Program-made: the position numbers and the translations under genes
The notes under the pieces: generated by a model
Database searches by the model: none
Told to the model about the DNA's origin: nothing
What the model saw: the letters and a program-made list of their open reading frames with translations, nothing else
In this document: positions 1 through 7,300 of the stretch, piece after piece
Layout of the letters: every line of letters starts with the position of its first letter
Position numbering within the stretch: the stretch's first letter is position 1
Source of the DNA: CBDCVY01 sp965223245
GTDB taxonomy: Bacteria; Nitrospinota; Nitrospinia; Nitrospinales; Nitrospinaceae
Assembly (NCBI GenBank): GCA_965223245.1
Contig: CBDCVY010000013.1
Span: 1,798,001 to 1,862,000, forward strand
Length of the DNA: 64,000 nt
Reading direction: 5' to 3'

Positions 1-319
1 CTCCACCAAATGAGTCTCTTGAATTAAATCCGTTTAAATAAATATTATCAATTAACTTAAATGGTAAAGAGTTTTTTGCTGAAGTTAAATCGACTGAATC
101 AATAGTCCCAATCGAACCCACAGGACAAGAAAGCAAAGCTCTTTTAGCCTCCAAAATCTCTAGTTCATTTGCAGGTTGCTTCCGAATAAATGCAAATTCT
201 CCCGTATCTCCAAAAGTAGAAGGTGCAAAACGTCTGCAGGCATCACAATCAATACAAGTAGAATCAACAAAAAAGTTCCCACTCACGTTTTCTTTTAATA
301 TTAATTTTTGATTGGCCAT
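1..319 (-). CDS. Ferredoxin / MBL-fold metallohydrolase fusion (N-terminal part only)
   Basis: The gene starts with ATG at 317-319 and runs off the left edge, giving 106 residues. Cys22, Cys25 and Cys28 in the motif DSTCIDCDACR, with Cys65 in SCPVGSIG, form a single 4Fe-4S ferredoxin-type site (C-x2-C-x2-C...CP). This N-terminus matches the ferredoxin domain that precedes a metallo-beta-lactamase-fold hydrolase in cyanobacterial and related proteins, where the phrase VDSTCIDCD is typical. The hydrolase part would lie outside the window, so the fusion is inferred. It is divergent from the next gene, with 126 bp between them. A free-standing ferredoxin is possible but less likely, because the reading frame continues well past the second cysteine motif. 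Confidence 0.7.
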   Translation of the reverse strand, partial: MANQKLILKENVSGNFFVDSTCIDCDACRRFAPSTFGDTGEFAFIRKQPANELEILEAKRALLSCPVGSIGTIDSVDLTSAKNSLPFKLIDNIYLNGFNSRDSFGG

Positions 320-445
320 AATTTTTCTTTAAATCAATAACGTTTTTTTATTTGATCACGGTCATTAACCAAAGTAAAGTCTCTCTTATTAAATCGAAGC
401 TTATTCAAATCTTGGTTCCTATCATTTCTGAAAGGTAATTCAATA

Positions 446-811
446 ATGAGAAAAAGAAATATTATATTTTTTGTTTTAGTCTCTATATTTACTACATCCA
501 ATGTCGTTTGGGCAGGTCAACCGTGGAATGGGATGGATATAGTCAGGTTTTGCACTGGAGACACTGTTCTATTTGACGAATCTATATGTAGAGCTTATTT
601 ACAAGGGGTGGCAGACACTGTTAGACAAATAAAAAAAGACCCTTCAACAAAAGACGAGATTTGTGTCCCAGAAAGTAAAAAAGACCAAAATCATGGTGAG
701 AGCCTTTATCCCAAGTGGTTAGCAACCTTTAAAGAAAGGTGGCATAAAAAACCAATAGTTATAACCTTAGATGCTCTAAAAGCAATTTTTCCTTGTAAAA
801 TCGACCCATAA
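446..811 (+). CDS. Rap1a/Tai-family secreted protein
   Basis: This 121-residue protein has an N-terminal signal peptide (Lys/Arg-rich start, hydrophobic stretch to about residue 22, likely cleavage after VWA). The mature part shows the Rap1a/Tai pattern: a Cys near FCTGD, an ICRAYLQGVADTV helix, ICVPE, and a closing ALKAIFPC segment. Four cysteines suit two periplasmic disulfides. Rap1a/Tai proteins were first described as immunity proteins to periplasmic T6SS amidases, but the domain is also common as an orphan. No effector or secretion gene lies next to it, so an immunity role is not supported here. GGTAATTCAATA upstream gives a modest ribosome site. Confidence 0.7.
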   Translation: MRKRNIIFFVLVSIFTTSNVVWAGQPWNGMDIVRFCTGDTVLFDESICRAYLQGVADTVRQIKKDPSTKDEICVPESKKDQNHGESLYPKWLATFKERWHKKPIVITLDALKAIFPCKIDP

Positions 812-1356
812 ACACAGAACTAATTTTTTGATTATGGGAAACGATTACATATACCCTGACAAAGTAAATCAAAGATTTTCACAAAACCTCAATCAGAGAT
901 CGCTAACTTTAATTAAGTTTTCAATTTTTATTTTCCTTAATTAGAAGAACGCTGTTTTACCAGTTACTATTAACACAATCAGCGTATTATCAGTTTATTA
1001 AAGACACACTCAAAGCCTTTCTTTTTTAAAAAATGGAAAGGAGCTAAATCTAAATGAGGTACCCATTATGTCAAAAGCAATCGATTTATAAATTTTTTAT
1101 TGGTATTAACCTTGAGCTATAGAGAAATAATTTAATATTTCATTAAATCAAACTCATTGTAAAATAGAAAAGTAAAAAGCAAAATTCATTTTCCTCTGTT
1201 TGGCTCTTGAACCCAGTCGGTTTACATGGTAACTTTCCATCTATCCTACCTTTAGTATTTTTTTATGCTTCATTAACATTGCTCCTATAACATTAACACC
1301 GTAAAGCTATACCAGCCTAAGATTCGGCTGCATTAGATTTATGAGGGACGAAACTA
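812..1356. other. Intergenic region with at most a 22-codon peptide ORF
   Basis: No convincing gene is visible in these 545 AT-rich bases. The only coding candidate is a 22-codon ORF at 1054-1122 on the plus strand (MRYPLCQKQSIY...), preceded by AAAGGAG about ten bases upstream. Its composition is not distinctive and I do not call it a gene. I see no tRNA, strong hairpin or repeat. Confidence 0.4.
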
Positions 1357-1575
1357 ATGAATAAAGTAAATTATGTATTTTTCATTGGAGCAATTTTCAT
1401 AATCGGTTTATTACCTATTGCTAATAAATTTCAATATATAAAAGTAGATAAAGGAATGATTGTTAAAACTGACCCGGTGACTGGAGAATCTCAAAGATGC
1501 ATGGTCCTCTATGAAGATTCCGGGGTTCAATTAGACTGTGGAAACAATTTGGATAATCGGTCCGAAATTTATTAA
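1357..1575 (+). CDS. Small membrane-anchored protein of unknown function
   Basis: This 72-residue protein has one hydrophobic helix at about residues 7-24 (YVFFIGAIFIIGLLPIA) and a short soluble tail. The tail contains two cysteines (SQRCMVLYE and QLDCGNN) that could form a disulfide if it lies in the periplasm. GAGG about nine bases before the ATG supports the start. The helix could be an uncleaved anchor or a signal peptide. I do not recognise a family. A 25-codon hydrophobic ORF follows 44 bases downstream and may share the transcript. Confidence 0.5.
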   Translation: MNKVNYVFFIGAIFIIGLLPIANKFQYIKVDKGMIVKTDPVTGESQRCMVLYEDSGVQLDCGNNLDNRSEIY

Positions 1576-1619
1576 TTAGGGACTTAACAAATATACAATT
1601 TTTTTTAAAGGGCTTATTC

Positions 1620-1697
1620 ATGTCTTCAACTTTTGATTTATTTATTTTATTTTTCTTCTTAGTTGCGCTTTCTTTGGGATTGTCAGGGATTATTTAA
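1620..1697 (+). CDS. Putative 25-residue hydrophobic peptide
   Basis: ATG at 1620 opens a 25-codon frame that is almost entirely hydrophobic (MSSTFDLFILFFFLVALSLG...), consistent with a single transmembrane helix. AAAGGG lies seven bases upstream. Its position just after another small membrane protein gene, the ribosome site and the clean single-helix composition favour a real small membrane protein. A 25-codon ORF can arise by chance in AT-rich DNA, so confidence is low. Confidence 0.3.
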   Translation: MSSTFDLFILFFFLVALSLGLSGII

Positions 1698-2135
1698 AAT
1701 TAACACGTTGAATTATAAATAAGTATTTTGTCATTTCCTCCAAGTCCTCTCATTCCAGGTTTAGTCCAAGAGGGCCTCAATATTACCCCCTTAAAAGACT
1801 ACTTTGTTATTTACTTTTTAAGTAAGAACCCTTAACTAAGAAAGGTAATATATTTTTCACTCCTTAGCCACTTTTACCAGAGCTTTTTACAATTCTAAAA
1901 ACTACTTTCTATACTTCTTCACAAATTTATATCTAAAGTTCGAAATTTCAACATCAAACTTTGACTTCATAGCAAATTTCTTATATAAAGATTTCAATTG
2001 GAATGCTTGGTCCAAAACAATGATCATTCATTTTCAAACAAGTACCATTTTCACAAGTAATAAAATCCAACCTTTTTGTTTTTTCAATAAAGCTCCAACG
2101 AATTAATTTATGAAGATTTTTATGAGGGGAAAAAA
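1698..2135. other. Intergenic region upstream of the outer-membrane barrel gene
   Basis: These 438 AT-rich bases contain no gene I can support. At 2019-2032 lies the 14-mer AATGATCATTCATT, which includes the perfect palindrome AATGATCATT. The same 14-mer recurs at 3871-3884, just past the next two genes. Confidence 0.4.
2019..2032 (+). repeat. AATGATCATTCATT direct repeat, copy 1
   Basis: This exact 14-base sequence recurs in the same orientation at 3871-3884. It contains the 10-bp palindrome AATGATCATT. The two copies bracket the genes at 2136-3173 and 3193-3837. They could be a regulator-binding site, an insertion boundary or chance in AT-rich DNA. Confidence 0.4.
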
Positions 2136-3173
2136 ATGATTCTTTATAGTCGGTACACTTTTATCATTGCCTTAACATTCTTATTGGGATTAACAAGTGG
2201 GATTTCTACAGTCTTTGCTTCAGCTACTGTTGAGATCATTGTAGCCAATGGAAACGAGCCATTACCCATGGAATCAATTTCAATTTATTCTGAAGATGGC
2301 CAAGCCGTTGAAGAAAACATTAGAAACCACAAAAATTCTCAATGGACCTGGAAAGGTTTAAAACCCGGGAATTATACGGTTCGATCAGGTGATCAGGTTT
2401 TAAGAAAAATCCAAGTAAGCCAAATGGATACGATTAAAAAAATCATAGTCAATCCTACATTGTCTGCAAACGGTTTTTCCGGTACTCCAAACTTTTTCAA
2501 CAATTTTAATAATTACAATGCTCCTATTCCTACAGAAACAATCATCAGACTTGGTTTAAGGGGAAATTTCACATTTGACCGGCCCTTAGCGGACGTTTAT
2601 AGTTCTGCTTTTTCAAACAGTCCAATTATGGGTAATATTGGACAAAATTATCTAGGGGTAGGTTTGGATGTAGATATCCAACCGGAAGATTTACCTGTTT
2701 ATTTCCGTTTGGGGTTTGCATGGAATCCTGATGGGTCAGACAGTGGTGCAGGGGGTGATAAACACCCACCAGGGAATCAACAAGATACTTTCTTAGAACT
2801 TGAAGATTCCTATTACTTTCGAATTCAAGTGGGCGTTCCCGTAGTCCAATATAAATGGGCGGAAATTGATCTCCTTGCCGGTGTTCAAGCCACCCATACG
2901 GAACTTAGGTTATTTACTGATGAATCAGGTGGTGGTGGAAACGCAGAGGTTTTTGAAGAAGACAAATACCGCGTTGCACCTGTAGTCGGTGTTCAAGCGG
3001 GTTTTTGGTTTCCTGAATATGAGAATATTTATTATTATGGTGGATATAATGCAATTTACCAACCCAGCATTGCTGTACAGGGACAATCATCGTTGAATTT
3101 CAATTATAATGCTCGCGCAGATAGTGGATGGCAAAATGAGTTTTGGGCAGGAATTCAATACCGGTTTAATTAA
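2136..3173 (+). CDS. Outer-membrane beta-barrel protein with N-terminal prealbumin-like domain
   Basis: This 345-residue protein carries a signal peptide (residues 1-30, ending VFASA). Residues about 31-110 look like a small beta-sandwich of the carboxypeptidase-regulatory type (GNEPLPMESISIYSEDG... WTWKGLKPGNYTV). From about residue 135 to the end it has alternating amphipathic strands rich in Tyr, Gly and Asp, with a C-terminal strand ending GIQYRFN, as in outer-membrane barrels. I do not recognise a named family; an OmpW/OmpA-like small barrel is the nearest description. GAGGGG before the ATG gives a strong ribosome site. A clear intrinsic terminator begins 43 bases after the stop. Confidence 0.6.
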   Translation: MILYSRYTFIIALTFLLGLTSGISTVFASATVEIIVANGNEPLPMESISIYSEDGQAVEENIRNHKNSQWTWKGLKPGNYTVRSGDQVLRKIQVSQMDTIKKIIVNPTLSANGFSGTPNFFNNFNNYNAPIPTETIIRLGLRGNFTFDRPLADVYSSAFSNSPIMGNIGQNYLGVGLDVDIQPEDLPVYFRLGFAWNPDGSDSGAGGDKHPPGNQQDTFLELEDSYYFRIQVGVPVVQYKWAEIDLLAGVQATHTELRLFTDESGGGGNAEVFEEDKYRVAPVVGVQAGFWFPEYENIYYYGGYNAIYQPSIAVQGQSSLNFNYNARADSGWQNEFWAGIQYRFN

Positions 3174-3192
3174 CTCTTTATTTGATAAGAAG

Positions 3193-3837
3193 ATGTTCTA
3201 TAAAAATAACTTTTCCCGCCGCTCTATTTTCGGAGCGGCGTTTTTTCTTTTCATTAGTTATTTTCAATTCGGTTGCTATACAAAACCTCTCCCCCTAAAA
3301 TGGCTTGCAGATTTAGAATCCACTCCCAAAAGCTTTGAAGTCTGCCACGGTTACGGGTGCCACCATAAAACTAGAACTTCCTTAGCCCCTGCTCAATGGG
3401 CTCAAGTTTTAGATAACTTTAAACCTCCTGCCAAAAACGCACGGGAAGAAAGACAGCAAATTGCCAAAGCAATTGCCATGATGGAGACCATTACTGGAGA
3501 AGCCGTTGGAACTCAAACAGATGTTGCTGAAGCCGGCTTTTACAAGAAAGATGCATTTCAAATGGACTGCATCGATGAAACGGTTAATACATCTCTTTAC
3601 CTCCATTTTATGGAAAGAGAAGGCGTATTTCATTGGCATAATGTAGGCGAACCTGAAAGACGTGGATATTTTGTGGATTGGGAATGGCCGCATAATACTG
3701 CAGTGGTTGTAGAAAAAAAAACAGGCATAGAATATGCAATAGACTCATGGTTCTTTGCTAACGGTAAAGAACCTTGGATTGTCCCTGTCAAGGATTGGTG
3801 GACTGGATTAAGACCCGTTAAACTTGTACAAGAATGA
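3193..3837 (+). CDS. Probable lipoprotein with Cys-His-Asp (transglutaminase/papain-like) signature
   Basis: ATG at 3193 gives 214 residues. A basic start and hydrophobic helix end at YFQFGC, a loose lipobox, so the protein is probably a lipoprotein. The mature part has CHGYGCHHKT near the N-terminus, then MDCIDETVNTSLYL, WPHNTAVVVE and YAIDSWF. The order Cys, His, Asp in these conserved-looking blocks matches bacterial transglutaminase-like cysteine peptidases. I recall similar uncharacterised proteins in proteobacteria with the same CHGYGC and MDC(I/V)DE motifs; that is memory, not a search. The frame is open back to 3109, but starting there would overlap the previous gene. The terminator hairpin of the previous gene lies inside this signal-peptide coding region. 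Confidence 0.6.
   Translation: MFYKNNFSRRSIFGAAFFLFISYFQFGCYTKPLPLKWLADLESTPKSFEVCHGYGCHHKTRTSLAPAQWAQVLDNFKPPAKNAREERQQIAKAIAMMETITGEAVGTQTDVAEAGFYKKDAFQMDCIDETVNTSLYLHFMEREGVFHWHNVGEPERRGYFVDWEWPHNTAVVVEKKTGIEYAIDSWFFANGKEPWIVPVKDWWTGLRPVKLVQE
3217..3246 (+). terminator. Intrinsic terminator inside the next gene's 5' end
   Basis: CGCCGCTC (3217-3224) pairs perfectly with GAGCGGCG (3233-3240) across an 8-base loop and is followed by TTTTTTCTTTT. An eight-pair GC-rich stem plus a U-tract is a textbook intrinsic terminator for the barrel gene ending at 3173. It sits 24 bases inside the predicted coding sequence that starts at 3193. Confidence 0.8.
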
Positions 3838-4332
3838 ATTTAAGGTTTACTTTTCACTTCTAACAATTTAAATGATCATTCATTGAAAAAAAACTTAACC
3901 CTTCAAATTAAACTCCACCCAATAATAAGTGTAACTCTCAAAAATTTTAAAGACCTTGAAAATTGCCAAGTTATTTATGGCTCAACACATTATTTGGTTT
4001 GCAAAAATTTTCCAATGAGTTTGATTTTCTATCGCATAACCCAACAAAAATTAGCCATACCCTCCGCGAAATTCAAAAAAGTTAAAAATTTTTCAAAGTT
4101 TTTTTCGAACACTTCAAAAAGGCTGTAAATTTTAACATCCGAAATTACAACCCTTTTCATTTGATCTAAATAGAAAAGTTATATCTGAATAGAAAATTGG
4201 CCCAGACCAACAAATTTAACTCTTGGATAAAATTTGAAAAGTTGCTATATTTCCTCATCCTTATAGGGTATTTATTATCCAAAAATGGGGTAATTATTTG
4301 CTATTAAAAATTTTTGCGGTTTGAGGGTAGTT
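3838..4332. other. Intergenic region before the phosphatase-like gene
   Basis: An open frame at 3883-4128 starts only with TTG, lacks a ribosome site and has a Lys/Phe/Asn composition expected of AT-rich noncoding DNA, so I do not call it. The second AATGATCATTCATT copy is at 3871-3884. Otherwise I see nothing. Confidence 0.4.
3871..3884 (+). repeat. AATGATCATTCATT direct repeat, copy 2
   Basis: This is identical to 2019-2032 and in the same orientation. It lies 33 bases after the stop of the Cys-His-Asp lipoprotein gene. Confidence 0.4.
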
Positions 4333-7300
4333 ATGATCGCTGGACAAACTAAAATGAAAATACATTCCTGGATAGCTATTTTTTTTATCTTTATATTTAG
4401 CAATAATGTATATGCGCAAGCCTTGGACCTTCCTCAGTTAGTTGACCGGGGTCCTTACATACAAAAATTGACTCAAACTAGTGTTTCTATTAAGTGGTGG
4501 GTATTCACTGATGACACAGCAAATAATACCATCCACTATGGAACCTCTTCAGGGAGTTTAACTTCCTCCAATACAGACACTACCTTTAAGGTCAGAAATG
4601 TTTGTGGTTCTTCTGTCGAATGTAATGATTTTCATGAATATGAACTAACACTGTCCGGGTTAACCGCCAACACCCGCTACTATTATGCCGTAGGCACCTC
4701 AACCACTCCCTCTTCAGAGGAATCCGCAAATGGAACTTTTATGACATTCCCAAACTCAGGGACGGTAAAACCCACTCGGATATGGGCAATCGGAGACTCG
4801 GGAACGAAAAGCACCCAAGCATTGTTAGTCTTAGAATCGATGCAAAACTATACTAAATCTCGCGATCCTGATGTATGGATTATGTTAGGAGACAATGCTT
4901 ATATTAATGGAGACAACCGTGAATACGGTGATGCAGTTTTCTTTATGTATCCGGATTTTTTAAAGAATGTTGCTGCATGGCCAACCTTTGGTGATCGAGA
5001 CGGAGTTTTTGCAGATTCTTCTACACAAACAGGATGGTATTTTTCAATTTTCAATCTTCCAACAAATGCTGAATTAGGAGGATCTCCCTCCGGAACAGAG
5101 GCATATTATTCTTATGATTATAGCAACATTCATTTTGTAGTATTAGATACAGCGGAAACAAGTTTATCACCCGGTAGCCCAATGCTTACTTGGTTACAAA
5201 GCGATCTGAACACCAACACTAAAGAATGGGTGATTGCATATTTCCATCATTCTCCATATTCAAAAGGCTCTAATGATTCGGATCCTAGTACAATAGCTAC
5301 AAATGTTAGAGCGAATGCACTTCCTATATTAGAGACAGCTGGAGCAGATTTAGTGTTGTCATCCCATAGCCATGCTTATGAAAGATCTTTTCTAATTGAT
5401 GGTCATTACGGAAGCTCAGGAACTTTTAATCCAGGAACCAATCAATTAAATGGAGGTAATGGAAAGTCAAATCCATTACCCACCGCTAATGGTCCTTACA
5501 ACAAACCTTTAGCTGGCGGTCAACCTACCGCAAATAGTGGAACGGTTTATGCCGTTGTTGGCAGTTCTGGAATTCTTCAAACTAATGAAACTCCCTTAGA
5601 CCGAAGTTTCGAAGAAACTGCGGGGCCTCTTAACCATCCTGCAATGCAATTCTCTTTAAACACCTTAGGTTCAATGATCATTGATGTTTATGACAATCGA
5701 TTGGAAGCCATATTTTTAGATGGATTTGGAGATATCGCGGATCAATTTACCATCACTCATGGTAACAATAATGTTGCCCCGGAAATATTTAACGTAAGCG
5801 CAAATCATCCATTAACTTTAGAGGTGCAATTCTCTGAACCCTTAGAAAAAACAAGCGCCGAAAATGAAACTAATTATTCTTTGGATAACGGAGTAACAGT
5901 TACCGCGGCAACTTTATTAGAAGATTATAGAACTGTGAGACTACTTACATCCACATTGAGTAATTCGACTACTTACAACCTTACTGTAACCAATGTTGAA
6001 GATTATGAAACGAATACATCCATATCAGCCCCTGGTATCCAATATAGTTTTACTCCTGAATTTATTGATCCACCCGTTTATTCTGCGCATTTTCAAGATG
6101 GATATTATCCCGGAAAAAGTTATGATGGAACCCGAGATACTTATATCTTTGAAGGATTACCAGACACAAATTATGGTGATAAAAAAAATCTAATTGCACA
6201 CGGTCAATTCGAAGATGCTATCGAAGGTGAAGCAATTATCATGGTTTCTTGGGACATCTCATCCATTCCCTCTAATGCCACCGTGCAATCAGCTACCTTT
6301 TATTGGGATCCATTTAATAGAAGTGAAACTCCTTATTTTTTACGACAGCTACTAACTCCCTGGGATGAAATATCTGTCACATGGAATAGTTATGGCGGCG
6401 ACACCAATATTGGGACCGATATATTAGGAACGATGCCTCCTGAAAAATTTGGAGTGAACCCGGTGCCCTTGAATCCAGATGGAATTAACATCATTCAAGG
6501 CTGGGTTGATGGAACTACTCCAAATTATGGGTTAGCGCTAAGAAATGCAGGGCCTGGGTTTATTCCCCCTAGCGGAGAATGGTGGAATGCAGTTCGAGGT
6601 CGTCAAAGGCAAACCAATAATCGACCTCGACTATCTATCACTTACACCGTCCCAACGGGAGGAGATAGCATTTCGCCGTCTATCATAGCCCCACCGGATG
6701 TTACTGTAGATTCTACCGGAGATCAAACTTCGGTAAGTTTGGGCACTGCAGTAGCAGTTGATGACAACGGAACCCCTTCAACCAGTAATGACGCACCAGC
6801 GGGTGGGTTTCCTTTAGGAACTACTATAGTCACTTGGACTGCAACCGATGCTGCCGGCAATACTGGAACGGACACACAAAAAGTAACGGTAAAAGTTCCA
6901 GAATCAATTCAATCTAATACCATTAGCTTTCAAAATCAGGTAGAACCAAGTGCATTTTATTTGGGAACTCAAGACGCTTTTATTAGACAAACCTCGCCAA
7001 ACCAAAATAAAGGTTCTAATGCAGAACTTTGGTCCGATGGGCTATCCGGAGATCCAGAAAATACTCTTTCTGGAGAACTAGAATCAGTTATCAAATGGGA
7101 TGTCTCTGCTATTCCCCAAAATGCAGTGATAAACTCAGTAACCGTTTCTTTTAACGTATTTAATGATTCTCCGGTGGATAACAATTTATATGAAGTCAAA
7201 ATTCCTTGGACAGAAGATACGGTGACATGGAATGTTGCTGCAGAACCATCTGCATATGGAACAACAATATTAGGGGCTATACCTCCATTTACACTAAATG

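Noticed and set aside
446..811. Rap1a/Tai homologue as evidence for a type VI secretion effector-immunity pair
   Set aside because: No amidase effector or T6SS gene lies nearby, and orphan Rap1a-like proteins are common.
3883..4128. An 81-codon plus-strand frame
   Set aside because: TTG start, no ribosome site and composition typical of AT-rich noncoding DNA.
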